NCBI RefSeq assembly: GCF_000269985.1
Contig: NC_016109.1
Location: 744,001 to 808,000, forward strand
Source: Kitasatospora setae KM-6054
GTDB lineage: Bacteria > Actinomycetota > Actinomycetes > Streptomycetales > Streptomycetaceae
Direction: 5' to 3'
Length of the DNA: 64,000 bases
Positions 44,801 through 53,195 of the stretch are shown here, piece by piece; positions within the stretch are counted from its first letter, which is position 1, and every line of letters begins with the position of its first letter. The notes below the pieces were generated by a model. The model did no database searches, had not been told where the DNA came from, and worked only from the letters and a program-made list of their open reading frames with translations. Both the position numbers and the translations under genes were made by a program.

Positions 44801-45787
44801 CCGCTGCGACAGGTCGCCGCGCGCGACGGCGATGGCGACCTGCGCGATCGAGCGGACCTGGCCGGTCAGGTTGGACGCCATCACGTTGACGTTGTCGGTC
44901 AGGTCGCGCCACGTCCCGGAGACGCCCCGGACGTCCGCCTGCCCGCCCAGGATGCCCTCGGTGCCGACCTCGCGGGCCACCCGCGTCACCTCGCCGGCGA
45001 ACGAACTCAGCTGCTCCACCATCGTGTTGACGGTGCTCTTCAGTTCCAGGATCTCACCCCGGGCCACCACGTCGGCCTTCCGGGTCAGGTCACCGCGCGC
45101 CACGGCGGTGGCCACCTGCGCGATCGAGCGGACCTGCGCGGTCAGGTTGCCCGCCATGAAGTTGACGCTGTCGGTCAGGTCGCGCCACGTCCCGGAGACG
45201 CCCCGGACGTCCGCCTGCCCGCCCAGGATGCCCTCGGTGCCGACCTCGCGGGCGACGCGGGTCACCTCGGCGGCGAACGAACTCAGCTGCTCCACCATCG
45301 TGTTGACGGTGTTCTTCAACTCCAGGATCTCGCCCCGCGCGTCCACGTCGATCTTCCGGGTCAGGTCACCGCGCGCCACCGCCGTGGTCACCTGCGCGAT
45401 GTTCCGGACCTGGGTGGTGAGGTTGCCCGCCATCGCGTTCACCGAGTCGGCCAGCTCCCGCCACGCGCCGTGCGCCTGCGGCACCTCCGCCTGGCCGCCG
45501 AGCACACCCTCGGTGCCGACCTCCCGGGCGACCCGGGTGACCTCGGCGTTCAGCCGGGCCAGCCGCTCCGCCATGTCGTTGTAGACGCCGGAGATCTCGC
45601 CCAGCACGCCGGGCGCGTCCGGCAGCCGCAGCGTGAGATCGCCGTCCCGGACGGCGGTCAGGCCCGCGAGCAGGCGGCGCAGCGCGACGCCGTCGGGGGC
45701 GGCGACGGCCTCCGGGGCCTCGTCGGCGGGCGGCTGCGAGTGCGGCTGCGGCTGCGGCCGCCCGGGGTCGGGGGTGCTGCTGTCCAC
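41819..45787 (-). CDS. Hybrid sensor kinase with six HAMP repeats, GAF, HisKA/HATPase and two receiver domains
   Basis: 1322 residues from a GTG at 45787 (AGGTGA 7 nt upstream); the frame above it is low-complexity. No membrane helix. Six HAMP units follow the Pro-rich start, linked by the repeated [12 protein letters not shown](V/I/R)LGGQA. Next a GAF domain (about 610-740), a coiled coil, HisKA ([16 protein letters not shown]), HATPase ([27 protein letters not shown]), a first receiver with a degraded acid pocket (VVEPDP) and a full receiver ([21 protein letters not shown]). Stacked-HAMP cytosolic kinases of this sort are common in Streptomyces as Nik1-like proteins. It probably feeds stress signals into the phosphatase/sigma switch. 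Confidence 0.93.
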   Translation of the reverse strand: MDSSTPDPGRPQPQPHSQPPADEAPEAVAAPDGVALRRLLAGLTAVRDGDLTLRLPDAPGVLGEISGVYNDMAERLARLNAEVTRVAREVGTEGVLGGQAEVPQAHGAWRELADSVNAMAGNLTTQVRNIAQVTTAVARGDLTRKIDVDARGEILELKNTVNTMVEQLSSFAAEVTRVAREVGTEGILGGQADVRGVSGTWRDLTDSVNFMAGNLTAQVRSIAQVATAVARGDLTRKADVVARGEILELKSTVNTMVEQLSSFAGEVTRVAREVGTEGILGGQADVRGVSGTWRDLTDNVNVMASNLTGQVRSIAQVAIAVARGDLSQRVTVESEGEVAALAGALNTMVDTLSAFAAEVTRVAREVGTDGRLGGQARVPNVAGTWKDLTDSVNFMAHNLTSQVRNIAQVTTAVARGDLTRKIDVDARGEILELKNTVNTMVEQLSSFAAEVTRVAREVGTEGRLGGQAEVEGVSGTWKRLTENVNELAGNLTRQVRAIAEVTSAVTAGDLTRSITVDASGEVADLKDNVNVMVESLRETTRANREQDWLKTHLARLTALIQGRREPAAVAELLMDELCPLLDAQYGTCYLAEETDDGTVLTRAAAYGHHYADTPRRFGLGESLIGQAGRSRRPIAISQLPPGYAEIGSGLGSATPRELLIQPIAMEDRLLGVVEVATLHHFTDLHRDFLERLAQDIGTTLATLLANARTDELLRESRRLTSELRARSEQLVDGQEELRRSNAELGEKAELLAAQNRDIEAKNLQIEQARRELEERAQQLTRTSMYKSEFLANMSHELRTPLNSLLILAQLLAQNTGGNLTGKQVEYAEVIRSAGSDLLQLINDILDLSKVEAGKLDVTVEPFELRELLDYVDTTFRPLAAEKGLDFRITAAPGAPEQLYTDQARLRQILRNLLSNAVKFTDRGFVELAVEPARPGELPTERSDLAAVAFRVQDSGIGIGADHLESIFGAFQQADGTTSRKYGGTGLGLSISRELARLLGGAVSAESAPGEGSRFTLLLPAAPAPATAAPAADGTADGTPEGRPDGERAAAERRILVVEPDPPGLLTLLARSGVTGRDPATTVHSAGDPDSALTALDRTPYDLVVLDLGLPDDGARALLTALEQRESPVPVLGHTGSAGSADNALPAAERLETTTGLDELRERIAKAVAAPDTPAAAPAPLVGPAPAGTSQAGPAPTGSLAGRTVLVIDDDPRNVYALSTALELEGATALHAANGRTGLALLRTHPETDLVLMDLMMPELDGYAATAAIRAGTDHPNVPIVAVTAKAMPDDRARSLAAGADDHLTKPVDAAELITTVQRWVES

Positions 45788-45930
45788 CTGACCATCACCT
45801 CGGCTCCGAGAGCTTCCGGGAACTTTCGCGGGCTTCCGCGCGCCGCCGCGCGCCGCCGCGGGTCGCCGGGAACGCCGCGCGGCCCCGGCGGGCGGGACCG
45901 CTCCCTGCCTCCACTGTGGCACTCCCTCGT

Positions 45931-46440
45931 TCAAGGTTCCGCCGGAGGACGGTCGGGGCGGGCGGAAGGGACGGCGGCGGCCGCCGGTGGGCGGACCACC
46001 TCCAGCCACACGGTCTTCCCGCCGCCCGGCACCGGCTCGCACCCCCAGGCGAGGGCCAGCCGGTCCACCACCCGCAGCCCGTAGCCGCCGGGGCGGGCGG
46101 GCACCCGGGCCGGGCGCAGCACCGGCGGCCGGTCGTCGGCGTCCCGGACGGCGACCCGGAGCAGCGGCCCGTAGCTGGCCAGTTCCAGCAGGTAGGGGCC
46201 GGCGGCGTGCTGGCAGGCGTTGGTGACCAGTTCGCCGGCCATCAGCAGCACGTCCTCGGCGGCGGTTCGCCCGTCGTCGTCCGGCGCGGGCAGCCAGCCC
46301 CAGGCGCGTAGCGCCAGACGGGTGAACTCCCGGCCCCGGGCGACCGTCCCGGGTGCGCCGGTCAGCGGCAGGCTGCGCCGTTCCGGCCCGCCCCGGACGG
46401 GACCTGCGGGCCCGGTGGGGCGGGACGGACGGGCGCCCAT
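45931..46440 (-). CDS. Anti-sigma factor, RsbW-like HATPase kinase
   Basis: About 169 residues from the ATG at 46440, which shares a base with the STAS stop (TGATG); a GTG one codon earlier is possible. It has the GHKL ATPase N-box (LLMAGELVTNACQHAAG) and G-box (ARPGGYGLRVVDRLALAWG, GGGKTVWLEV). Such proteins bind the sigma factor and phosphorylate the STAS antagonist. Expected partners are its immediate neighbours. Confidence 0.9.
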   Translation of the reverse strand: MGARPSRPTGPAGPVRGGPERRSLPLTGAPGTVARGREFTRLALRAWGWLPAPDDDGRTAAEDVLLMAGELVTNACQHAAGPYLLELASYGPLLRVAVRDADDRPPVLRPARVPARPGGYGLRVVDRLALAWGCEPVPGGGKTVWLEVVRPPAAAAVPSARPDRPPAEP

Positions 46441-46931
46441 CACGGCTCCCCGGACGCGCCCGGTCCCGCGCCCGGGCCAGCACCGGGATCGCCACCGGCC
46501 CCCGGGGGCGGTGGCGCCTCGGCCGCGAGCGCGTCCTCGACGGTGGGGTGAACGTCCAGCACCTCGTCCGCGCCGGTGATCTCCAGGATCCGGCCGAGTA
46601 CCGGGCCGGGCGCGGCCAGCAGCAGCGGGACGCCCGCCCGGCGGGCGGCTCCGTGGGCGCGCAGCAGCAGGTTGAGGCCGGTGGAGTCGCAGAAGTCGAG
46701 GCCGCCGCAGTCCACCACGAGCCGGCCGGGCGGGTCGGCGACGGCCCGTTCCAGGACGTCGCGCAGCGGTCCGACGCTGTCGTGGTCGAGTTCGCCCTCG
46801 GGCCGCACCACGAGGGCGCCGGGCGGGCGACGCAGCGCGACGGCGAGCGGGGCGCCCGGTTCGGCGCCCGGCCCGGGCTCCGTTCCGGGCTCCGTTGCGG
46901 CGCCTGGTTCCGCGCGGGGCTGTGCTTCCAC
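46440..46931 (-). CDS. Anti-anti-sigma factor, STAS domain (RsbV-like)
   Basis: 163 residues from a GTG at 46931 with GGAGGTG upstream. An acidic Pro/Gly N-tail precedes a STAS domain (GALVVRPEGELDHDSVGPL to LDVHPTVEDAL), with the phosphorylatable serine in LDFCDSTGLNLLL (about residue 87). Unphosphorylated protein would bind the anti-sigma factor. A minus-strand GGGTAG (46969-46974) upstream hints at a SigB-type promoter, without a good -35. Confidence 0.9.
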   Translation of the reverse strand: MEAQPRAEPGAATEPGTEPGPGAEPGAPLAVALRRPPGALVVRPEGELDHDSVGPLRDVLERAVADPPGRLVVDCGGLDFCDSTGLNLLLRAHGAARRAGVPLLLAAPGPVLGRILEITGADEVLDVHPTVEDALAAEAPPPPGAGGDPGAGPGAGPGASGEP

Positions 46932-47015
46932 GGTTCGAACACCTCCTGCCGTAAGGCGTCGGGTCCTTCTACCCTGGGGCGGGCACCCGATCGCGGCTAC
47001 CCGACCGGCCGGGGC

Positions 47016-48002
47016 TCAACCGGCGCTCTCCCCGGCCCCGTCGCCGCAGCCCTCGCCGCCGTCCCCACCAGCGGACTCGCCGCCGTCGTCGCCGCCGTGC
47101 TCGATCCGTTCGCGCAGCCCGGCCAGGGTCGCGGCGAGGATCCGGGAGACGTGCATCTGGGAGACGCCGATCCGGGCGGCGATCTCACTCTGGGTGAGCC
47201 CGCCCCAGAACCGCAGCAGCAGGACGGTGCGTTCCCGTTCGGGCAGCCGGCTGAGGAACGGGGTGGCCATCACCCGGAGTTCGGCGACCTCCAGTTCGGG
47301 GTCGCAGCCGCCGAGCCGGTTGATCAGGGCGCTGCCGGCGTCGTCGGAGCCGTCGTCGCGCAGCGAGTCGAGGGAGTCGCAGCGGCAGAGCCGGCCGGCT
47401 TCCAGCCCTTCGGCGGCCTCGTCCTCGGTGACGTGCAGTTCGGCGGCGAGTTCGGCGGTGTCGGGCAGCCGGCCGAGGGCCTGTTCGAGCCGGTCGGAGG
47501 CGCGCACGGCCGCCAGGTAGCGCTCCTGCACACTGCGCGGGACGCGCAGCGGCCACGAGGTGTCGCGGAAGAACCGCTTGATCTCACCGGAGATGGTGGG
47601 GATCGCGTAGGTGACGAACTCGACGCCGCGGTCCGGGTCGAAGCCGTCGACCGCCTTGATCAGCCCGACGGTGCCGACCTGGACGATGTCGTCGAGCTCC
47701 TCGGGACGGTGCCGGAACCGGGACGCGACGAACCGCACCAGCGGCATGTTCAGCTCGATCACGGTGCCCCGGACGTAACTGTGCACCGGGTCCTCGGGGT
47801 TCAGCCCGGCCAGCCGGCGGAACAGCGCGTCGCTGAGCCGGCGTGCCTCGTACTTGCCCATGGCACGCATCTCGCGCGGAGACGGCCGACGGGTCGGATC
47901 GACCTCGCCGGCGGCCCGGTCGGCAGCGCGGTCGACCGCAGGAGGGGCCGCGGGGCGGGCTGCGGGGCGGGTGGTGGTACGGGTCGTGGTACGGGTGGTC
48001 AC
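47016..48002 (-). CDS. Stress-response sigma factor of the SigB/SigF/SigG group
   Basis: 328 residues from a GTG at 48002 with GGGAGATGA upstream. A Thr/Arg/Ala N-tail is followed by regions 1.2-2 (YVRGTVIELNMPLVRFVASRF, DDIVQVGTVGLIKAVDGFDPDRGVEFVTYAIPTISGEIKRFFRD), region 3 (LPDTAELAAELHVTEDEAAEGLEA) and region 4 (LSRLPERERTVLLLRFWGGLTQSEIAARIGVSQMHVSRILAATL). The C-tail is acidic Gly-rich. It heads the minus-strand module with its antagonist genes. A SigB-like promoter at 48312-48336 suggests it transcribes itself. Confidence 0.93.
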   Translation of the reverse strand: MTTRTTTRTTTRPAARPAAPPAVDRAADRAAGEVDPTRRPSPREMRAMGKYEARRLSDALFRRLAGLNPEDPVHSYVRGTVIELNMPLVRFVASRFRHRPEELDDIVQVGTVGLIKAVDGFDPDRGVEFVTYAIPTISGEIKRFFRDTSWPLRVPRSVQERYLAAVRASDRLEQALGRLPDTAELAAELHVTEDEAAEGLEAGRLCRCDSLDSLRDDGSDDAGSALINRLGGCDPELEVAELRVMATPFLSRLPERERTVLLLRFWGGLTQSEIAARIGVSQMHVSRILAATLAGLRERIEHGGDDGGESAGGDGGEGCGDGAGESAG

Positions 48003-48311
48003 GGGGAGTCATCTCCCGGGTACGGTGGGGCCCGCTCCGGCATCCCGGTCGGCGGCGGGCGCACCGGGCGGCGGACGGTCGGACCCCGACCAGAATCGGG
48101 GCGGATCGTCCGGGACCGGCGGCCGCGCGACACGGCGGGACGGCGGTGGAACGGGTGGGAGAACCGTGAAACCCGGCTTCTTCAGGCGACGGCTCCCGGC
48201 ACGTGACTCGTGGCTCTCGGTTTCTCGGCCCTGGGCTCACGTGCCGTGGCGTTGCGGCCCTGCACGGGCCGACCGCGCCGGGCGGTGCGCGCTCGGCGTG
48301 GCGCCCTACTC

Positions 48312-48336
48312 CTACCCACCCAGGGCGCCGTCAACC
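48312..48336 (-). promoter_or_regulatory. SigB-like promoter of the sigma-factor operon
   Basis: On the minus strand GGTT (48336-48333), 15-nt spacer, GGGTAG (48317-48312). This matches the Streptomyces SigB form GNNT-N14-16-GGGTA(C/T) except for the last base. It would give a leader of about 300 nt to the GTG at 48002. The rest of 48003-48423 holds no credible gene. Confidence 0.55.
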
Positions 48337-48355
48337 CGATTCGCCGGATTCACCC

Positions 48356-48380
48356 GATTCATCCACCGCGAACCGGGTAG
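48356..48380 (+). promoter_or_regulatory. SigB-like promoter of the gene at 48424
   Basis: GATT (48356-48359), 15-nt spacer, GGGTAG (48375-48380), the same spacing and hexamer as the divergent sigma promoter. Predicted start about 35-40 nt before the ATG. Confidence 0.55.
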
Positions 48381-48423
48381 GCGCGCCGGGTCCCCGTTCG
48401 GCGACGACGAGAGGAGTCCGACC

Positions 48424-48747
48424 ATGCCTGCCGGTTCGAGCCCCAAGCGGGAGCGCCAGTACGAGCACATCAAGGAGAGCGAGCTGAAGCGCGGCGCGAG
48501 CGAGGAGCGCGCGACGGAGATCGCCGCCCGCACCGTCAACAAGGAACGCGCCCGGCACGGCGAGAGCCGGACGGCCAGCCGCAGCTCCACCCACGACGTC
48601 TCCTCCGGACACCGGGGCGGCAAGCGCTCGCACCGCGGTGCCGGGGGTCCGACGTACCAGCAGCTCTACAACGAGGCGCGGCAGCGCGGCGTCGCCGGCC
48701 GCTCGAAGATGAACAAGGCCCAACTCGCGCACGCGCTGGGACGGTGA
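48424..48747 (+). CDS. Small basic protein with C-terminal Rho-N/SAP-like helix pair
   Basis: 107 residues from the ATG at 48424 (GAGGAG upstream). The N-half (SSPKRERQYEHIKESELKRGASEERATEIAARTVNKERARHGE) is the common 'plasmid stabilisation-like' pattern of streptomycete stress proteins. The C-terminus (YQQLYNEARQRGVAGRSKMNKAQLAHALGR) resembles a Rho N-terminal or SAP nucleic-acid-binding helix pair. Likely cytosolic; perhaps made under the nearby sigma factor. Confidence 0.85.
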   Translation: MPAGSSPKRERQYEHIKESELKRGASEERATEIAARTVNKERARHGESRTASRSSTHDVSSGHRGGKRSHRGAGGPTYQQLYNEARQRGVAGRSKMNKAQLAHALGR

Positions 48748-49133
48748 CCCCGATGACCCCGACGACCCCCACCCGGCCCCCGACGCCCCCGACCGCGACG
48801 CCCCTGCTGACCGTGCCGCTGCCCGCCGACCCGGACGTCCGCCCGCCCGACCCGCCGGACGCACCGCCCCGCCCGACCGATCCGCCCGACCCGCTCGGCC
48901 CCACCCCGCCGCAGCCCGACCCGGATCCGCCGATCGCCCCGCCGATACCGCACGACCCGCAACCCCCGAACCCCGGGCCGCCCGGCCCCGGCCGCCCCGA
49001 CCCGACGCCGGACCCGGACCCGGACCCGCAGCGGCCGGTCCCCGCCCCGGACCCGCTGGAGCCCCCGGACCGCCACGGCCCGCCGTTCCACCCCGACCCG
49101 CACCCCGAGCCCGCCACGCAGCCGATCCCGTAG
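48744..49133 (+). CDS. Pro/Asp-rich low-complexity protein
   Basis: 129 residues from a GTG that overlaps the previous stop by 4 nt (GTGA). Composition is almost entirely Pro, Asp, Thr and Arg, with no signal peptide or domain. The overlap favours translation, but such frames arise easily in GC-rich DNA. Function unknown; may be spurious. Confidence 0.45.
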   Translation: MTPMTPTTPTRPPTPPTATPLLTVPLPADPDVRPPDPPDAPPRPTDPPDPLGPTPPQPDPDPPIAPPIPHDPQPPNPGPPGPGRPDPTPDPDPDPQRPVPAPDPLEPPDRHGPPFHPDPHPEPATQPIP

Positions 49134-49200
49134 CGGGCCCACCCGCTCCGGGCCACCCCGGCCTGGCCCGGCAGGGACGCACAACTCCCCTACCCCGTCC

Positions 49201-49226
49201 GGTTGTTCGATCCTGGCGGCGGGTAG
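49201..49226 (+). promoter_or_regulatory. SigB-like promoter of the membrane-protein gene at 49269
   Basis: GGTT (49201-49204), 16-nt spacer, GGGTAG (49221-49226), about 43 nt before the GTG at 49269. Third instance of the same signature near the sigma gene. Confidence 0.5.
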
Positions 49227-49268
49227 AGCCTCCGAAGGCGGCTGCGGGCCGGAGCGGGGGGACGTCGC

Positions 49269-49820
49269 GTGCGCGGGGTGGAGCGGCTGGGCCGGACGTG
49301 GCCCTGGCGGGTGGGCGGTGCGTTCGCCGTGCTGTGGCTGGCGGCGGCGGCGGTGCTGGTCTGGCTGCTGTTCGGCGGGCAGTTGTTCGCGCTGAGCGGC
49401 GTCAGCGGGCCGACCGGGAGCTACTCGGTGTCCGGCTGCTTCGAGGCGGCGGAGAGCACCGACGTCAGCTGCGAGGGCCGGTACACCCCCGCGTCCCCGG
49501 TCGGGGCGGAGTCCCGGCCGATGACGTTGCGCGGGGCCGCCGAACAGCACCACCCCGGCGCCCGGCGCGCCGTCCGGGAGGTCGGCGGCCGGGCCTACGA
49601 GCCCTCGCCGGTCACGGCCGGCGAGTACGTCGCCTTCGCCGGCTGGACGGCCTCCACCCTCGGTCTGCCCGCGCTCTGGCTGCTCTCCTCCGCCCGCCGG
49701 GGGCGGGCCCGCAGCGGCGAGGGCTACGTCTTCGCCTGGCTCGGCACCCTGTTCGGCGCGGGCCTGCTCGGCCTCGTCCTGACGCCGCTGTTCTGGCTGC
49801 TCGCCGTCATCCGGGGCTGA
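49269..49820 (+). CDS. Membrane protein of unknown function
   Basis: 183 residues from a GTG. One helix near the N-terminus (VGGAFAVLWLAAAAVLVWLLFG), an extracellular stretch of about 75 residues with two Cys, then two more helices (YVAFAGWTASTLGLPALWLL and FAWLGTLFGAGLLGLVLTPLFWLLAVI). The opposite-strand and third-frame readings are shadows. No family recognised. Confidence 0.7.
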   Translation: MRGVERLGRTWPWRVGGAFAVLWLAAAAVLVWLLFGGQLFALSGVSGPTGSYSVSGCFEAAESTDVSCEGRYTPASPVGAESRPMTLRGAAEQHHPGARRAVREVGGRAYEPSPVTAGEYVAFAGWTASTLGLPALWLLSSARRGRARSGEGYVFAWLGTLFGAGLLGLVLTPLFWLLAVIRG

Positions 49821-49871
49821 CCGTCGGCGGCCGACGGCCGGCAGCGCACCAAACCGCCGGCGCCAACGGCC

Positions 49872-50393
49872 TTACCCGAGTGCCCAGTCGGGCGCGGGCA
49901 CGGGGAAGGACATCGGCACGCCCGGCGGCATGAACGAGAGCGTGAACAGGGAGACCGTCTCGCTCCCCGTGTTGTGGCCGTTGTGGACGTGGCCGGGCCC
50001 GGCGGCCTCCACGAACGCGCTGCCGGTCGGCCGTTCCACCGTCCCCTCCGCACTGGTGAGGGTCAGTGTCCCGGAGCCGACGATGACGACCATCGGCCCG
50101 GGGTGGTAGTGCCAGCCGGTGCTCTGCCCCGGCGCGATGTCCACCCGGCGCAGCGACAGGCTCGTCCCTCCCGGTCGGCCGACGGCGGTGAGGTCGAGCG
50201 GACCGGCGCTGAACCCCGCCGCGAGGACGGGCGCGGCGTCGATCACCCCGACCGCCGCCGCGCCTCCGGTGCCTACGCTCCCGGCCGCCGTCAGCAGCGC
50301 GCACGGCGCTGCCGGGTCCGGCGCGGCCTGCGGCGCTTCCGGTGCGATCGATCGGTAACCGGGCATGGCGAAGCCGCCCTGACGTGCGTTCAT
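49872..50393 (-). CDS. Cupin-domain protein
   Basis: 173 residues with GGGGGAG before the ATG at 50393. Cupin motif 1 is LRRVDIAPGQSTGWHYHPGPMVVIVGSGTLTL, motif 2 is GSAFVEAAGPGHVHNGHN. The His positions suit a metal site. No signal peptide. Role unknown. Its promoter region (50394-50715) faces the VOC gene. Confidence 0.85.
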   Translation of the reverse strand: MNARQGGFAMPGYRSIAPEAPQAAPDPAAPCALLTAAGSVGTGGAAAVGVIDAAPVLAAGFSAGPLDLTAVGRPGGTSLSLRRVDIAPGQSTGWHYHPGPMVVIVGSGTLTLTSAEGTVERPTGSAFVEAAGPGHVHNGHNTGSETVSLFTLSFMPPGVPMSFPVPAPDWALG

Positions 50394-50715
50394 CTGTGTC
50401 TCCCCCGTCGCGAATCGGCAGTCGTTGCCGTTCTCGGGTTCGATCGTACCCCCGCCAAACGATCATGCACGCAGGTGATCGGCACTCCGGAAACACCCGC
50501 CCACCAGCCCACCAGCCCCACCCCGACTCGCCGATCGGCCCGCCCGCGACCCGCCCCGCGCGGGGCGGGTCGGGCGACACGCGGACGGTCGGCGGGCCCT
50601 TCACGGCGGGGCGGTCCGGCGGGTACGGTCGGCGGCGTGCGCGCGGCCCGGCGGCCGATGGGCCCCGGAGCGTGGACGGACCGCCAACGCCCCTCACCGG
50701 AAGCAGGTTTCGTCG
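50394..50715. other. Divergent intergenic region, cupin and VOC genes
   Basis: 322 nt without a credible ORF. Somewhat lower GC near 50430-50490. No clear promoter or operator was recognised. Confidence 0.4.
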
Positions 50716-51144
50716 ATGGCCAGTCGAATCAGCGAACTCGTCCTGGGCTGCCGCGAGCCCGAGGTCCTGGCACGGTTCTGGTGCGAGGTGCTGGACTTCG
50801 TGGTCCTGGACCGCGAGGCGGACGGCAGCGTCGAGATCGGCCCGCGCGAGGGCTTCGGCGGCGCGCAGCCGACGCTGTTCCTGAGCGCCGAGGCCGAGCC
50901 CGCGCCCGGCCTGCCCCGACTGCACATCGACGTCAACCCGACCGACCGCGACCAGGCCGCCGAACTGGAGCGGCTGCTGGCCCTCGGTGCCCGCCCCGCC
51001 GAGATCGGCCAGACCGGCGAGGAGCCGTGGCACGTCCTCAGCGACCCGAACACTCCGGATTCACAGTTCTGGAGTGACGCCCGGTGTCGACCGCCACCCT
51101 TACCCGTGACCAGGGGAATTCGTCCCCCTCCCAACGCAGTATGA
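50716..51144 (+). pseudogene. VOC (glyoxalase-fold) gene, 3' end displaced by the integrated element
   Basis: The intact host part codes MASRISELVLGCREPEVLARFW to EPWHVLSDP, a VOC-superfamily protein lacking its last strand. At 51046-51048 the frame leaves host sequence and reads about 32 foreign codons, rich in Pro/Arg, to a TGA at 51142. The true end (EGNVFCLLKARIKEL-stop) is found in frame at 60904-60951. The chimeric product is about the normal length plus a few residues and might fold poorly. Its stop overlaps an in-frame ATG of the integrase (ATGA at 51141). Confidence 0.88.
51046..51048. other. attL core
   Basis: Host AGCGAC and shared CCG followed by element AACACTCCGGATTC. The core is only 36 nt before the integrase GTG, the usual attP-int arrangement. 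Confidence 0.75.
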
Positions 51145-52865
51145 CCACTACTGCACCCCTGGCAGGCACCGAGGGCACCGTGTTCACGGGACGCCTACGG
51201 GGTGTCTCCGCCATCCGGCTGTCGGTGCTGACCGACGAGACCACCAGCCCCGAGCGGCAGCGCGAAGCCAACGACCGCACCGCCGAGATGCTGAACATCG
51301 ACTTCGGCGAGGGCGACCAGCGCCGCGAGGCTGTCGACCTTGACGTGTCGGCGAGTAAGACCGCTCCGTGGGAACGTCCGGAGCTTGGCAAGTGGCTCGC
51401 GGACCCCGACAGCTTCGACGTGATCGTGTGGTGGCGCTTCGACCGTGCCGTCCGGTCGCAGGGGCACATGCACAAGCTCGCGGAGTGGGCGAGCGAGCAC
51501 CGCAAGATGATCGTCTTCGCCGAGGGCGTCGGGGGCAGTCAGCAGACGTTCGACTTCCGCAACCCGCTCGACCCGGTTACGCGCATGATGCTCAATCAGT
51601 TTGCGTTCGCCGCCGAGATGGAAGCGTGGTCCATCAAGGAACGCGTCACCGGGGCGCAGGCTGCCATGCGCCGGATGCCGTTCCGGTTCAAGGGCGGTCG
51701 CCCGTCCTACGGGTACAAGATCATTCCCATGCCCGCGGAACACGGCGGGGTCGGTAAGACGCTCGGGCAGGACGAAAGCGCCGTCAAGGTCATCATCCGC
51801 ATCATCCGGGACCTGTTGGACGGCAAGACCATCACCCGGATATGCCAGGAGCTGGAGAACGACGAAGTACCGACCCCGCGCGACCACTGGTCCGTCAGCC
51901 GGGGCAGGAAGACCGGCGGCAAGACCGGGGGCGCCAAGGGTGAGACCAACGTCCGGGACGTGTTCAAGTGGGTGCCGACGGTCCTTAAGAAGATCCTGAC
52001 GAATCCTGCGCTGCTGGGCTGGAAGATGCACAACGGCGACCCGATCCGGGATGCCGAGGGCGCGCCGATCCTGGCGACCGAACAGCCGATCCTGACCCGT
52101 GAAGAGTTCGACGTGATCGGGAAGCTCTTCGATGACCGCAAGATCACCGAGCCCCGTGCCATCCCCACGGACGCATCCAAGTTGCTCCGGGTCGTCCACT
52201 GCGGGACGTGCGGATCTCGCATGTACCACCAGACCAACAAGAAGCAGCAGCGCGCCTACACCTGCGGCGGACACCTTACGCGGGTCAAGTGCGCGTCTCC
52301 GATGACCATCCGGGCGGATTGGGTCGAAGACTACGTAGAGCGGGAGTTCCTGGCACTCACGGGCCGTATCCGGATTCAGCGGACCATCATCACGCCCGGG
52401 TACGACCCGGCGCAGGAACTCGCGCACGTCCTCGCCGAGTACGAAGCCCACCAGGAGGAGAAGGGCGAGCAGAAGTCCACCGCGGCAAAGGCAGCATGGA
52501 AGCGGCGGGCTGCGGCGCTCGACAACCGCATGGCCACGTTGGAGAGCACTCCGGCCCGCCCCGAGACGCGCGAGAAGGTCGCCACGGATGAGACGTTCGC
52601 CGATCTGTGGGGCAAGTCGGACGATGACGCTCGCCGGCGACTGCTGCTCGACGCCGGGGCCCGGCTGGAGATCCGCAAGGGCGTCCGGGGCGGTTGGCGG
52701 ACGCTCGACCCGCGCCGGGTGTCGTTCACGGTGACCGGGGACCTTGACCCCGCGGTGGAGTCGTGGGCCGGGCTCCGGGACGAACTGACCATGACCCCCG
52801 AGACCGCTCCCGCGGCAGGCAGCCGGATGCGTCTCGCCGAGCCCGTCGGGGCGTCGGCAGCGTAG
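51084..52865 (+). CDS. int: Large serine recombinase (site-specific integrase)
   Basis: 593 residues from the GTG at 51084, chosen because GGAG lies 9 nt upstream; an ATG at 51141 overlapping the chimeric VOC stop is the alternative. The catalytic domain has IRLSVLTDETTSPERQREAND (Ser nucleophile in RLSV) and IVWWRFDRAVRSQGHMHKLAEW. A recombinase domain follows (YGYKIIPMP to TNPALLGWKMHNG), then a zinc ribbon (RVVHCGTCGSRMYH, and later YTCGG and VKCASPM) and a coiled coil. It should integrate the element at the VOC attB. Family certain; the first start would be read from within the VOC transcript. Confidence 0.95.
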   Translation: MSTATLTRDQGNSSPSQRSMTTTAPLAGTEGTVFTGRLRGVSAIRLSVLTDETTSPERQREANDRTAEMLNIDFGEGDQRREAVDLDVSASKTAPWERPELGKWLADPDSFDVIVWWRFDRAVRSQGHMHKLAEWASEHRKMIVFAEGVGGSQQTFDFRNPLDPVTRMMLNQFAFAAEMEAWSIKERVTGAQAAMRRMPFRFKGGRPSYGYKIIPMPAEHGGVGKTLGQDESAVKVIIRIIRDLLDGKTITRICQELENDEVPTPRDHWSVSRGRKTGGKTGGAKGETNVRDVFKWVPTVLKKILTNPALLGWKMHNGDPIRDAEGAPILATEQPILTREEFDVIGKLFDDRKITEPRAIPTDASKLLRVVHCGTCGSRMYHQTNKKQQRAYTCGGHLTRVKCASPMTIRADWVEDYVEREFLALTGRIRIQRTIITPGYDPAQELAHVLAEYEAHQEEKGEQKSTAAKAAWKRRAAALDNRMATLESTPARPETREKVATDETFADLWGKSDDDARRRLLLDAGARLEIRKGVRGGWRTLDPRRVSFTVTGDLDPAVESWAGLRDELTMTPETAPAAGSRMRLAEPVGASAA

Positions 52866-53195
52866 GGCGTCGGCGGGTGGTGATGGGTGACGTTCGAAGG
52901 GCCGATTTCTGTTTTATCTAGACACCCGTGTGTATAGAAGAACCTAGATTTTGCGTCTCCAACGTCACCCACCACCACCCCGCAGGTGCCAGGAATCCCG
53001 TCCACTCTCCACAACAGTAGGGGCGGGCGTACCGTGCACACCGCTGAAGGACGCCGACAAGCCCTGTGGCTGCCCCTAATACCCGTACGACCTGCCCCAT
53101 TCATTCGGGGCATGACCAGTTTCACCGCCCCTCCCCGTCGCCCGGGGCAGGGGCTTCTTCATGTCGCCGACAGACGGCCCACCGGAGGTATCCCT
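52866..53195. other. AT-rich control region with a long inverted repeat
   Basis: 330 nt without a convincing gene. Arms 52875-52894 (GGGTGGTGATGGGTGACGTT) and 52961-52980 match at 19 of 20 positions around a 66-nt AT-rich centre holding TTTTATCTAGA and GTATAGAA, which could serve as promoter or -10 sequences. It may be an operator, an excisionase site or a replication-related structure. The ribosome site GGAGGTAT at 53184 belongs to the next gene. Confidence 0.55.

Noticed and set aside
40838..46084. Plus-strand 1748-residue ORF, with apparent repeats
   Set aside because: Opposite the phosphatase and hybrid kinase; the repeats mirror the HAMP repeats of the real gene.
52918..53100. Minus-strand 60-residue ORF in the AT-rich gap
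   Set aside because: No ribosome site, and it overlaps the inverted repeat and the upstream region of the plus-strand operon.
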